DNA of 64,000 nucleotides from Epichloe hybrida. Its lineage: Eukaryota > Ascomycota > Sordariomycetes > Hypocreales > Clavicipitaceae. Positions within the stretch are counted from its first letter, which is position 1. Each line of letters opens with the position of its first letter. Both the position numbers and the translations under genes were made by a program. A model generated the notes under the pieces. The model did not search any database. It worked only from the letters and a program-made list of their open reading frames with translations, and was not told the DNA's origin. Shown here one piece after another: positions 1 to 11,387 of the stretch. The stretch covers positions 6,944,001 through 7,008,000 of the forward strand of contig JAFEKR010000001.1 in assembly GCA_019022495.1 (NCBI GenBank), given 5' to 3'.

Positions 1-857
1 CAAAGTAGCCATCCGATACGGACAGGTACCGGCAGGGCAGCACTACATGTCAATACAAATAGAGCTTCGAAGCCGTGTTCCTTCACCTTGGGATCTCCCA
101 TGCATATCCTGCAGGCTGTGGTTCGCCAAATGACGCCACGCTGGAGATTTGCGGGTTGTGTGACACCCGATTTGGGTGTCAATAAAGACGCTTGTCAATA
201 GACTCAGCTCTGAGACGGGCAAACTCCAAACGGTCAATAACGTCTATTGTAAGCCAGAATCTCTACAACGGATGCTTCCGCGGCAAGTGATGACGACTTG
301 AAGCGAGACAAGACGTGAAAAGAGCTCCATTTTTGTCTTATTTTATTATGATTTTTTTTTTGATTTTTTTTTCAAAAAAAGCCGCCATGCGACGCTGTTT
401 GCTGTCTATTCATCATGCTCGACCACATCGTCTCTATAGCTGTCCCGCCCCTAATGCAACTCCGGCCCTATTGACAGCGTTGAAGGCGCCAGTCATGGAC
501 GATAGCTCACAGCCTGTCATACCCCTGGCCTTGAATGGACCAAGATAGGAAGGTTTAGTCTGCAACAGAATCACAATTCTGAAGGATGGAATGATGAATT
601 TCTATTCGCCGTTATGAATTGTCTGCAACGTCTATAAGGACACTTGTTCCGCTTGCCGTGATACCAGTGTGAGTGGACAGTTGGTTGCACAACGCTTGCA
701 AGAAGTAAACGATCTTGATGTCTCGTCTGTTACGTTTCTCCTGTCACTCTCTTCTGATGGGACGAGATTTCCCTCGTTTCCGAATATTCATTGCATCAAC
801 TCCTTTCATCTACCCAAAGCCAATCCCTCCCTCTACTCCTCCTATGATCCAGAAACC
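1..857. other. Intergenic, upstream of the receptor gene
   Basis: No convincing gene. Open frames here are short, lack family features and lack good splice partners. The stretch includes a T-rich run near 345-375. The part next to 858 probably holds the promoter and leader of the STE3-type receptor, but I recognise no specific site. Confidence 0.5.
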
Positions 858-2583
858 ATGGACTCATCTTCACTCACGCATTGGTACGATACTCGCGGTA
901 CGACCACCATCGTCGCTACGGTCGAGCCCCTTTCTCCCTATACCGATCCCGCACTTACAGCAAATTTGGTGTGTCGAGTGCTCCTGGCCATCGTTGCCAA
1001 CTTGACCTGCCTCGTGCCTCTTCGTCTGCTCTATAGAAATGGAGAACTTGCAGCAGTGGTGTTCATCTTGAACGTCGAGATTAAGAATCTCGAAACGATT
1101 GCGAACGCCCTCATATGGAGAAACGACAACATCAGGTCCTGGTGGGCAGGCTACGGCTGGTGCGATGTCGATGCCTACATTCACAACATCAGCATCGGCC
1201 TCTTCGTCACCTGTCTGTTAGCCATTATCCGAAACTTGGCCCAGCAAGTCGGATTGATGCGAGCCAATGCCCTTAGCGTCCAAGAACGGCGTCGTCGGAA
1301 CTTGATCCAAGCACTCATCATCTTCCCCTTCCCCATCATTCAGCTTTGCTTGACATGGCCGCTTACAGCCCAAAGATATCTTGTCGGAACACTGATAGGC
1401 TGCAATTGGATTGCTCATCCGTCCTGGCCCTTCCTGGTTTTCTTTGTGCTTCCGCCGCCCATATTCGCTCTGATCACGTCCGCTTACGCAGGTGAGTTGT
1501 CGGGAGAAAAGTGTCCCAGTTTGTGTTGTCCAGCTAGCTAACACACACCGTCTTCTTTGCAACGCGCGTAGTCCTCATCTACAAGAGATTTCGACAAGTT
1601 ACGAAAACGACCGAGACGGCGCTCTTGAGCAATCGTATCGCGCAACAAAGGAGCCAGCGCACAAGACGGAGGCTATATCTCATGGTCATTTCCATACTCA
1701 TCCCCTTTTTGCCAGTTGTTCTAGCGCTGGCCGCCTTCAACATCTCGCAGATGCAGGGACTCAAGCCTTACAACTATGATCAAGTCCATAATCATGCCTC
1801 GCCGCTGCCCTGGGACACAATCCTGTTCGTCTCATCAGGCCAAATCAACTGGGCCGTGATGAACAACTGCTACATCTCCATTGCTACGGCCATCCCAATC
1901 TTCGTCTTCTTCGGGTTGACCAAGGACGCCGTCAACAACTACCGACAAGTGGCCCTCTTTTTCGGTCTAGGTACCCTCTTTCCTCGTCTGCGGCGAGAAT
2001 ACGATCCTGATAAGGCTGTTTCGGTGGGAGGAAGCTCTTTCGGCTCCAGTCAGATGCGAAGCGTCGCCAGGTAAGTGTCATTGGGCCACAATAAGTCCTT
2101 CTATGAACGTGTTCTCACAATGCACCAAGTGCACCTTCGAAAACTGAATCACTCAGCTCTCCTGGGCCGTCCAGCCGCCACATGTCATTCCGCATTGACA
2201 GCACGCACGGCCAACCATCTCAGCATCTCGGTGTTCACGATACTATACACGCAGAGAGCACAACCACAACAAGGTTTCCTGGTCACAATCCACTCCTATT
2301 TAGCACTCGTCGCAACATCTCGGTCCCGCATTTCTTACGAAATTGTTTTGTGCGAAAGAAGAAGCCTGGACACGATCCAGAGATCGGGCCCTGCCTGGGG
2401 CCTGTTCAGCCGGCTTGTCCCCTTGGGCAATCGTATCAAATTTCCGGGCGACCCTCTGTTCAAACCGTCGTTTGGTCTGGTGAAGGCCAAGAAGGGTCTG
2501 GTTCGGTGGGCTGCTCGGGAATTGCGAGAAAGCCTGTTGCTTGTGGTGTTCAGGTTCAGACTTGTTTATCGCGAGAAACGTAG
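858..2583 (+). CDS. STE3-type pheromone receptor (a-factor receptor class GPCR)
   Basis: Seven-helix receptor of the fungal STE3/PRE-1 family, which sits in the plasma membrane and senses the lipopeptide mating pheromone through a heterotrimeric G protein. Model: exons 858-1491, 1572-2070 and 2157-2583, introns 80 and 86 nt with GTGAGT/TAG and GTAAGT/CAG borders, all phases matching; 519 aa. The start is the ATG at 858, the first in frame after a run lacking ATG. Family-typical features are the N-terminal helix followed by LRLLYRNGELAAV, the WCDVDAYIH loop, the helix with FPFPIIQLCLTW, and the charged loop QRRSQRTRRR-like before helix 6. The last 150 residues form a polar Ser/Gly-rich cytoplasmic tail. 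The tail could contain one more unrecognised intron, so the C-terminus is the least certain part. No pheromone precursor or mating-type gene is visible nearby. Confidence 0.9.
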
Positions 2584-3341
2584 CGGGGGGGCAAGGGAGT
2601 GATGTTAGGTGCCAGCTTTGGAGCGAGCCCAGGTATTAAACAGTGATTTCAATTCTCCGAGAACTTGGAACAGAATGGTTCCCTTGTGGATTCGACGGCA
2701 CTTGTTGCCACTTGATGGATTTGTTTCAGACTTCACATAGATCAATCGACTCAGCACGAGGCCTTTCCTTTTCACATCGTCTCCTGAAGCAAGACAACCT
2801 GTGGGGTATATAAAATCCGTCATAAGTATCAACGTTGTGCATATATTAAGCCAAGAGGTCCAAAGTCAACGCCAATGAGGGGACAAAATGAAACATGCGA
2901 GTGATAAGCCCCGTTCTATACTGTCCAAAAACAACCCTCAGACCTTCTCTTCATCATATGCCAGAGATGTATACCCACCGAGTGGCAAAGACGCCCGTCC
3001 GAAGACAAGGTCCTGTCCTGTCCTTCCTGACTCGCTGCTTGTCCTGGTTCGCTCTTCTAGGAACCTTGCCACGCCGTTGTATCAAAAGTATGTTGTGGAT
3101 TTGTCAAACCCGAGCAAAGGGGAGGGGGGAAATAGCAGACGAGTAAATAAGCAAAGAATAACCAGAGATTAGGATTTGCAGATTGTGTTGTATGTGCTCA
3201 AGAAAAAGTGGTATTATGGATGTGGGTGTGGGGGCCCGGTACAATATATGTAGAAGAAGAAAGAGCCAGAAGGTGATCCTGCCTCATTATTAGAAGACCC
3301 GCTTGTTGAGCATGCATTAATCTGTCAACACATCCAACGCG
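2584..3341. other. Intergenic between receptor and coiled-coil protein
   Basis: This is the convergent 3' region of two genes. Short open frames on both strands show no family features. It probably contains both polyadenylation regions; nothing else is recognised. Confidence 0.5.
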
Positions 3342-4743
3342 TTATTTTGCTGCCTTTTGCATCCGACGCATAGCTTCCCGGTGAGCTTCCAGCATGTCGC
3401 CATTTCTCATCCGTTCATCAAAAGCACGATCGACATTTTCTTTGTCTCGTTTCTGCATTTCCCTGCGCTGCGCCTCTGCTTCTTTCTGTCCCATCAGTAC
3501 GTTGCGTTGCATCTCGATGTTCCGCTGAATTTCTGCCTCTCGTCCACCACCAAGCAGAGTCGCCGGTCCGAAAGGCGTTTCACGTCCTGTATTCGTCATG
3601 ATGGGCGTCCCTGAGCGGAGGTCATACTGCACAGACTGGCGAAAACTGGCTAATTGAGCTTCCCTCGCCGCAATGGAAGCCAACGTCGATGATCTCTTCG
3701 GTTGGTGGGAGTTGAAGGCCAGATCTTCCGTGCTGTCAAGTCTATGAAGGGCCTGAGCTTGTGTGGTGACTGGCTGGGATAATGACATCAGGCTGCTCTG
3801 GCGCATGACCTCTTTCCTCTGGCTGAGAGGGACGTCGTCTGGGTCAGACAAACTGAGTGCTGCCGCATACATGGGGTAATTGTAGAGTGAGCCAGCGTCA
3901 CTACCAAGCCCTTGGTTTGCAAAAGGTGGCTCTTGGTTGAGTGACAATAGACTTCCGTGGGATTTGCTTCGAAGGAACATCTCCCGTTGCCCGATCAAAG
4001 TCTGTGGGCTGGCATATGAGACAACTCCTGGGACTGGGATTCGGTTGGCGGGCAGCACAGGAGGTTGTGATGGTGTTGTATCGAAAGCGGCCACAGACAG
4101 CTGACTAGCAAGGGCTTGCCGGGGCTTGACACCTTGTTCTTCGACAATAGAGTTATCTGCGGGCAGGGCAACGGGCTCCTCGGCGATCGGCATGAACGTG
4201 GATGATGAATGTCGCAGCCCAGAAGGCGTCTTTTTCAGTGGTGGCGCAGGCGGAGCGGTCGGGGATAGTGGCATTCGTTGCTCAAGAGGCGTGTTTCGTC
4301 CACTGGTGGATGTCGGCAATGCAGCATTTGAGGCTGGAGGCAGGTCCTGCTTTGATGACCGCGTTGTGTCGTTTTTCGAATTGGCAAACTCTGAGCTAAC
4401 AGAAACTGATCTTCGTACACCTGTTGGAGGTCCACCATCTTCAGCTGTCTGCTGAAGTTCTTCGACATTTACGGGAACGGGCTTCTCTTTTGGCTCTTTT
4501 GCCGTAGTGTATCCAGGAATCTCATGTTATAGACCGAGAGTAGGGCCGACTACCCTTTGACTGGAGGAATTTTTCTCTAGGTTGTCACTGGTATTGTCGA
4601 ATGCGCATGTTTGCTGCGAGACGTGAGCTTACCGTGCGAGTAAGCCAAGATGTCACTGTCGAACTCGAGGTTGTACCCTATGAGCCCCACCCCTGCTTCT
4701 GCCTACTTAGCGTTGATCAAATCCCGACGCCACACTGTGCATC
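3342..4743 (-). CDS. Uncharacterised Ser/Pro-rich protein with C-terminal coiled coil
   Basis: I do not recognise the family. The main exon (4495-3342) encodes about 384 residues: a low-complexity Ser/Pro/Thr-rich region, then SLSDP and SSLMSLSQ-type short motifs, and a final 65 residues rich in Arg, Glu, Gln and Met (REAEIQRNIEMQRNVLMGQK) that should form a charged helix or coiled coil. The main frame closes just upstream at a TAA near 4522, so at least one upstream exon exists. A good candidate is 4677-4633, reading YNLEFDSDILAYSH, with donor GTAAGC. A possible first exon is ATGCACA at 4743-4737. With these three exons the frame is continuous (401 aa), but the first two junctions use weak sites and should be treated as tentative. 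It is divergent from the CMS1-like gene, with about 106 bp between start codons if the start is right. Confidence 0.55.
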
Positions 4744-4849
4744 TCAAATTTTCTTTTGAAAGAGATATCCAAGCCGCTCAGGTTAACAACAGTTTGCTTT
4801 ACAACTCTGTCCAGCTCCCCTAACCGAATTGAGGGATCAAAGTTTCACC

Positions 4850-5845
4850 ATGTCGAATTCCAAAAAGAGATTGGCAGATGCCGCACCAGAAGTCAAAAAG
4901 AAGAAGAGAAAGACAAAATTTCAGCAAGATGATGAAGCACTTGATATGGAACTCGGGGTCAACAAGCTCTTCACCCGCATGGACAATCAATTACTTGCCG
5001 ACCACCTCGCTCAGAAACTGAGCAGATTCGGGACCGATCTCAGCTCCGTCGAGCTCTCAGACTTGACAGTTTCGGGTACTTTTTCCTTTTGCTCTACGAC
5101 TGGAGTGAGTGCTTATTCGTACTGACTCACCTGTGACAGCCAACTCAATACAAGACACTACCTCATGGCAAGAAGACAGAACGCTTGCCAAACTCCCGGA
5201 ATTTCTTGAGAAATTCTCAGATGGCGAGGAAAGCCTCAAGGAACCACCCAAGAAGAAGGGGTCCCCTCATACGCTCATCGTCGCCGGTGCCGGGTTGAGA
5301 GCCGCAGACATCGTCAGGTATGGGCGGCCTCCATGCACAACAGTCACACAGGAACAAGGAAAACTAATGTCGTGGAACAGGGCTGTGCGGAAGTTTTCAG
5401 GCAAAGATAATGCTGTGGCGAAGCTGGTGCGGATAAGTCATATGAATAGTAAATCATCCGGACTGCGCGGTATGCTAATCGGGGTGCGCAGTTTGCAAAA
5501 CACATGAAAGTCGAGGAGCAGGTCACGTTCCTCAAGAACAGAAAGTCGGGAATTGGTGTCGGGACTCCTGCTCGTTTGATTGAGCTCATAGAGAACGGTA
5601 TGTACACAGGCACAAGTCTTCTCGGCGATGAGACAGGGCAGCTAATATTTTGTTGTCGGAAAGGTGCTCTGTCGCTGGGCAACTTGCAGCGCCTGGTCGT
5701 GGATGCCTCCCACGTTGATCAGAAGAAGAGGGGAGTCATGGATATGAAGGACACAATGATGCCTCTTGCTCGGTTTTTGACGAGGCCCGAGTTCAAAGAG
5801 CGATATGGTGACGAGGAGAAACCACTGGCGTTGTTATTCTACTAG
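4850..5845 (+). CDS. CMS1: CMS1-like protein (U3-containing 90S pre-ribosome component)
   Basis: Orthologue of yeast Cms1, a helicase-fold-like protein associated with the 90S small-subunit processome in the nucleolus. Model: exons 4850-5075, 5140-5317, 5381-5426, 5492-5597 and 5664-5845. All four introns are 63-66 nt with GT-AG borders and consistent phases; product 245 aa. The N-terminus is a Lys/Arg-rich nuclear localisation stretch (KKKKRKTKF). The core carries TLIVAGAGLRAADIVRAVRKF, then FAKHMKVEEQ, GIGVGTPARLIELIENG and the LVVDASHVDQKKRG strand; these correspond to helicase motifs Ia, Ib and II of the DEAD-like fold, with degenerate motif II, as is usual for Cms1. The length is typical of the family. 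The start is the first ATG before the basic stretch. The upstream gap to the divergent neighbour is short, so the two may share a promoter. Confidence 0.9.
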
Positions 5846-6384
5846 GTGGTAGGTGGAACTCTGTCATGGGGGACTTGACATGTTTGCCGGAAAAGACTAG
5901 ATTATCGTGCTGTCATAACCATGCATGTTTCCTCGCACGTAACAAAGATTCTTGATCCGAGAGCTGTCGTTGGGGAAATGTCGCCTGCCAGGTGCCGCCG
6001 GGATGTAACGGGTCAGAGATCAAGAGCATTGGCGTCCAGAATGGAAGGAGCCAGGCGATTTTGCTCGACTCTTACCCTGGCGTCCTCGTCCGGTACACTA
6101 TGGAGCACGAGCTGTACTTGCCCTTTCGCTAAAGGCGTCTCTTCATATCTTTCATGTTTTGCTCCGGCTCGTGAACTTTTCCTCCTTTCTCTTCTTCCTC
6201 AACTCTCATTCCTCGTCACTCGTTGCTACTATTCCACCGCTAGTATACTGCTTCGGCACTCCTCCACTCATTTTTGGATCTCCTTTCATTCGCTCTTCAT
6301 TTCCAATTTTTTTGGTGACTATCGTTCGTTACGACTAGCTCTTTCGACAGACTTTCACTTTCCATCACGTACACATTCGTCAAT
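5846..6384. other. Intergenic, promoter region of the surface protein
   Basis: No gene seen. From about 6120 to 6370 the + strand is strongly pyrimidine-rich (CTCC, TTTC and TTCCTC runs), a common feature of fungal promoters and leaders just upstream of a start codon, here the ATG at 6385. Confidence 0.5.
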
Positions 6385-8702
6385 ATGCGGATTGCTTTCC
6401 TTGGGTCTCTACTATTCTCAGTGACGGCTCGCTGTCAACGCGACACGGCTGGCACGCCCACTGGTAAGGAAATGTTCCCCTCAAAAAACAGAAACTAGCA
6501 CTGACCTTTTCAAAGGTTGCGTTGAAGACTGCAATAGGTCTCTCGCTGAGCATGGGCTTCTGACAAGTGGCATGGAGAGCGTTTGCGCTACACCACAGCT
6601 CCAAAGGGTAGGATGGTCCAGCAGACGAGCAAAACATTCTGGACAAGGTGCTAACGCGTTTCCAGGCCCATTTTCAGTGTCTCGTCAACTTATGCAGCGC
6701 CAAATCATACGGCAGGGCTGTCGTGTACTCGATCTCCATCTGTTCTGCCACTGGCGCCAACATTATTCCTTTACATCCGATAGAGGTTCGTCAACCTCGG
6801 AGTCATAAACGTGGCCAATTGGAGGAAGACACCAGCGATTCAATCACTGCCAGAGGTCAGGATTTTGACCTGGCTCGTAACCTTGCAATGGCCTTGACGT
6901 GCAATACTGGAGAAGATGGTCTTGTGACTGTGTCTCTTGGTGCTTTCGAACCTCGTGCCACCACATCGATCTTGAAGAACGAAGACATGACAAGGCATTC
7001 ACCTTCAACTCGTAAGTGGAGAGTCATTTTCGATTTTTTATCGTTCGTGTATATCGCATCAGCTCACAACATTCTGCAGCCATCCCGTCTCATGAGCCTG
7101 CAACCCAACCCCTGAACGGAGCCATGCTCATGGGCGGATCTCAAGACGGAAGCATGTCTACGTCGACAGATTGCGAGTCAAGTGCAGGTTCCCAAGAAAC
7201 CGCGTGCAGTACAACAACGCAATCGACCACTTTTTCCACGTTGAAGCAAACTACTACCCCTTGCCACTCCGACGAGACGCGGTTCAGTTATATGCCAACG
7301 TCCACCATTCCCTCCTCCGTTTATGGCGGCGCATCGATGACGCGACAGGCTAGCTCATCAGAAAGGACTTGGATGTCCGAAAATCGCACGCTCACGGAAG
7401 GTCCGAGATCGGGACAGACATCTTCATGCCAAGGATCGAGCTCGATGACCTCGGGGTATTCGGCTTCTACCTCATACGCGGACGCAATGGCAACAACTCG
7501 TACATCAAGACAGTCTGTTTCTCAGACTAGTGAATGCTCCAAGAGTACAGCTGAATCTGGTAGATCATCAACCCCGACGAGCTCCATGCATGGGTCTTCT
7601 TCCTCTTCATCAATCACTCAGACGAAGAGCACGAGTGAAGCTTTTCGCCCAGCCGCAACGTCAGGCTCGGCATGCTCTTCGGCATCTAGATATCCAGCCG
7701 TTTCGTCTGTCCAAACTACCACATCCACATCGAGTTCAAGTTGGCTTAGTTCTTCATCGGCACCATGCACCGACAGATCGAGCAGCTCCAGCTCGTCTCT
7801 TACTACCACCAGCACTGAATCCTGCTCATCGCTCATCAGAGAGAGTGCTTCCTCGGCTCGGTTTTACTCAGGGTCCTCATCTTTTAGCCAGACGTCCTCT
7901 AGCTACACGACCTCCATTACGCTATCCATAACATCGAGCTTCACTCACGTAACAAGGCCGACCTCGTCAAGTGACACGAATGCTGGCCCTGCTGCGTACA
8001 CGTTTGCAACCTCTTCTTTGCCGCCTTCATACGTTCCACCACTTGAAGAATATGGTTATGGGAATCCACCCCCAGCCTACGACTTTACAGGATCGAGAGG
8101 TAACGTGTATGCCGTCTCATCATCGCCTACTGGATCATCCACCGTGACATCTTCAAGCCATGGTACCCCGTCTAGCACCGGACAAAGCCAGACGACTGAC
8201 GGTCCGGCATTGTATGGCACGACTGGCTCTGCAACAACCACTCAAATGACTGGTGTTGCGTCTCTTCAGGACGTTTCAGGTACACATGAAGAATCCGCAG
8301 TAAGTGTTTTACTCAAAAGTTTTAATTTTGATTCACGGACTAATTTTTTTTTCGTAGGAACATCGAGAAGCAGTCAAGGTGACGCTTATATCCTCCGTTG
8401 AAGGCGAGTTCCGGACAACCGTTGTGACAATTCAGCAGGCCGAGGCAGCCTCAACCGAGGCCCCATCACAGTTGGCACTGAATGATGCCCCGGAGGAGGA
8501 AATCAAAGACACTGGTTCTTCACTCACAGCCCCTGTTGTTGGTGTTGCCAATGCAAGTGCAGAGTCTCGTGATGGCTTGTCGTTCCGTACCGAAACACCA
8601 ATGCCGGCGATGTTGGTCGCAAAAGGAGTAAATCTTGGTCCAAGTGGTCCTGGCATGATCCGCACTGGCTTTGTGGTTTTCCTTGTGTACTGGGCGGTGT
8701 AA
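6385..8702 (+). CDS. Secreted Ser/Thr-rich, probably GPI-anchored protein with CFEM-like N-terminus
   Basis: Probable cell-wall or plasma-membrane surface protein. Model: exons 6385-6463, 6516-6607, 6666-7011, 7080-8299 and 8358-8702, GT-AG introns of 52-68 nt, all phases matching; 693 aa. A signal peptide is visible (MRIAFLGSLLFSVTARCQ). Residues about 27-85 contain a cysteine pattern C-x3-C, then three spaced Cys and a final ISICSATG, resembling the first part of a CFEM domain. I count six cysteines there rather than the eight of a full CFEM, so the domain call is tentative. From about 195 to 560 the chain is almost entirely Ser/Thr with scattered Cys, a typical O-mannosylated stalk. The C-terminus ends in GPGMIRTGFVVFLVYWAV, a short hydrophobic tail after small residues, compatible with a GPI signal. 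Confidence 0.75.
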
Positions 8703-9130
8703 GTTTTAAAGGAGACGGGGGCTGTTGACGACGGCAGTATGGGTCGAGTAACCAATAGGGTTATGGATTGTTTTTATATGTTTGCGTTTTGAATGTATTT
8801 TATTAAAAGAGGCATTAGGCCGCAGTACTGTACCATTGACAGGATGCAATAATCTATTACAAGTTTTGCCAACAAGATGTCTTCGACTGCTTTGTTTGTG
8901 ACTGTGATGGGATGGGTCTAAGTGGGAACTCGACGGGGGCAGTTAAGTTCGGTGTCTGATCATGATTCATGACAATTGATGGCCCCGGCACTGATTGTTA
9001 GTCAGCTGGGCGTAGTAGAAATTTTTAGAAATGGCAGACGGGCTGACAGAGAAGTAACGAAAGCCAGGTTGACTCGGTTCTCGATCTTTTATGGTGATGC
9101 AGCGAATGCATCTACATATATCCAAGACCG
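8703..9130. other. Intergenic, convergent 3' regions
   Basis: Between the stop codons of two convergent genes. An A/T-rich stretch with ATTAAA-like motifs near 8800 may be a polyadenylation signal. No gene is seen. Confidence 0.4.
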
Positions 9131-10675
9131 TTAATCAAACAGGTGCTCTGAGAAGCGCCGTCTCGCTTCGGATGGATCCCAATCAACAATACGCCTCTCC
9201 TTGGACTCAATCATCTTCCTCTTCACAGAAGGCTCCATGGCCGCTTTCTCTTCATGACTCAGCAAGTCAAGTCTGGTCTTCCACAGATGATCCTTGGTCA
9301 CGCTGCTCTCTCGATGACCAAAGAATCTTTCGTCCAGAAACTTCCAGTACATTGCGTCAAATGCCCAGCTCTTCCTTGCCCCGTAGCTCAGGAAGAAGCG
9401 GCCCGTTTCCCAGCTCTCCCGCATATACCGAGACAGCGGTGCTGGAAACGAGCTGGGTTCTGTCGCGGAGGCTTCTGCCTTTTCCATCGCAGAAAGCCAT
9501 GTTTGCAGACGCATGGCGTATGTGTCTATCCAGTCGTCCATGCCTGACGACCACATCTCTGCGGTCTCGATGAGGAGCCACCACGGCGGGTCGAGGCTGA
9601 ACTGGGTCAGGCCGGCGTATGTGAACTCCCAGTCGATCAAGGCGGCGATGTCGTCGGAGTCGGTGAGGAGGATGTTGCCCGCGCGGAGATCATCGCCCCA
9701 GAGCCTGAAGGAGTGCGAGCCGGGAGGGGCTGGGGCGAGAGTGGAAGTCGACGTGGTGGTGCGTGATGGTGATTGTGATTGGGCGGACCAGTCATCTTGT
9801 TGGAATCCGAAAGTGGAGAGTTTCCCTTGCCTGGCCAGCCTGCGAAATATCTGGCGCGCGACGTACTTGTTCCGGCAGTCGTCCTCGGAGGTGACGAGGT
9901 CGTTGTGCTGAAAGACGAGCTGGGCCATGTGCATGTCTGCCAGCTCGGCGTACCATTCGTCTGCGGTGTCGTAGGTCCGGCCCTCTGGCGGGAGGATCTC
10001 GCGGGGGACGTTGGCGAGGCGGACCATGTCGGCCATGTTGTGGGTTACTGGCCTGCCGGCCACCTCGTAACAGGTTCCGGTCCCTCCGCCGCCGGCGCCG
10101 CTGGCGGCTTCCAGCAAGGAGCCGATGCGGGGGAAGCTGGGCCGCGAGAGCTGCAGGAGATGAGCGGCGGCTCTGCACCAGATGGCTTCCAGCACGGGAT
10201 GCCCGATGTCCGCGTCCAGGACGTGAGGCGCCGACGGGTCCTCGCTGGGCCGGGTCAACCGGGCGGACATGGTGCCTTTGTTCTCGACCCGGTCCATGAC
10301 GATGTAGGGGCCGAGATCCGGGTCCCGGCCGTGGAAGTGGTGTTTCGGGATGGGTATGCCGGTCTCCGTGGCGAGGAACATGGCCGTGGCGACCTCCTGG
10401 GCCGTCTTCTCTCTCGAGAACGGGACGAGGCCGGGGCAGGGCAGCCGCACCATGACATCCGGGGAGACGTCCGGGAGGCGCAACCTGTAGAGGATGTTGA
10501 AACCGCCCGAGATGAGCGGCGGGATCAGGCTGGCCTTTTTCCCGAATCGTTGTTCCGCGAGCCTTTCCACGCGGCGGCAAGTGTCCTTGAGGCGCAGCAG
10601 ATTCTGTCCTTCCTCGGCGTCCTCGTCGTTCTTGTCCCAGACGAGGTTGTCGAGCTCTTCTTGTTCGTCATACAT
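9131..10675 (-). CDS. APH-family (aminoglycoside phosphotransferase-fold) kinase-like protein
   Basis: Single-exon gene, 514 aa from the ATG at 10675; the frame extends upstream only through non-ATG codons. It belongs to the large fungal family of APH/choline-kinase-fold phosphotransferases of unknown substrate. Visible landmarks: a glycine loop region LISGGFNILYRLRL, then VMVRLPCPG as the VAIK-like Lys/Arg strand, the hinge PYIVMDRVENKGTM, the catalytic loop FRLWGDDLRAGNILL where the usual HxDxxxxN is WGDDLRAGN, so the His is replaced but Asp and Asn are kept, and the metal-binding ALIDWEFTYAG. An inserted Ser/Thr-rich stretch with LVTSEDDCRNKYVARQIF precedes the catalytic loop. GC content is higher than in the flanks. 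The substrate cannot be predicted. It lies next to a second, broken APH-like gene. Confidence 0.8.
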   Translation of the reverse strand: MYDEQEELDNLVWDKNDEDAEEGQNLLRLKDTCRRVERLAEQRFGKKASLIPPLISGGFNILYRLRLPDVSPDVMVRLPCPGLVPFSREKTAQEVATAMFLATETGIPIPKHHFHGRDPDLGPYIVMDRVENKGTMSARLTRPSEDPSAPHVLDADIGHPVLEAIWCRAAAHLLQLSRPSFPRIGSLLEAASGAGGGGTGTCYEVAGRPVTHNMADMVRLANVPREILPPEGRTYDTADEWYAELADMHMAQLVFQHNDLVTSEDDCRNKYVARQIFRRLARQGKLSTFGFQQDDWSAQSQSPSRTTTSTSTLAPAPPGSHSFRLWGDDLRAGNILLTDSDDIAALIDWEFTYAGLTQFSLDPPWWLLIETAEMWSSGMDDWIDTYAMRLQTWLSAMEKAEASATEPSSFPAPLSRYMRESWETGRFFLSYGARKSWAFDAMYWKFLDERFFGHRESSVTKDHLWKTRLDLLSHEEKAAMEPSVKRKMIESKERRIVDWDPSEARRRFSEHLFD

Positions 10676-11387
10676 TGTTGGGGGGGGGTTGGTTGGGGAA
10701 CAGGCACGGGTCCCTGCCCTGACGAACCGGATTTGAAAAGGGCGAGGAACAGACAAGTTTGACGTGAGGCGACTCAGGCCGCTCTGCCTCTTGAAACAAC
10801 CATCTATCTTTTAAAGCCGTCGTAGGCGGGGATAAGTTGATTTTGATTTCGGAGGGCTCTTTTTGCGAGGAGTGAGTATGGACATTGGTGAGGCTTGTGA
10901 CCCAAATAGGGCTCAGCCGTTCTCTCGTAATCTTGAAGGACCTCTAATATGTAAATAGATGCGCATATCCCCTTGTTGGTCCAAAACGGGACAAGTACCT
11001 TTCCACCTAATTCCCCGCTAAATATACAGACAGCTCTTTTTGGTGGCGAATGCAGGCAGGTCACTGCGACGTGCAACGCTTGCAATTCCTTCCTTTTCAT
11101 TATCACAGCGCCTCGCAACGCAACGCAACGCAACGCAACGCAACCATGGCAAATCTCTCGTAAATATTTTATCATGCACAAGATGCTCCCAAGGGCAGTC
11201 ATCATAGCTTCAATAGTTAATAGCACACCAAAATTAGGTGGGTGGACCGTCCATCCGTTTTAGGACTAAAGGACTAAAGAGGTCCAATCTTCAACCGCCA
11301 ACGACACGTGGCACCCGAATCGGTGCGCCCCATGGCCGTGGTGAGCTTTCCTCCTCATCTATCTGCATCTTACTGGGCTTCTACCAG
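10676..11387. other. Intergenic with GCAAC pentamer array
   Basis: No gene recognised. It contains a short tandem array of GCAAC (about six copies, near 11115-11143). It separates two divergently transcribed APH-like genes and may hold both promoters. Confidence 0.45.

Noticed and set aside
9779..10762. A 327-codon open frame on the + strand opposite the APH-like gene
   Set aside because: It is the mirror of a GC-rich coding exon; the minus strand carries the recognised motifs.
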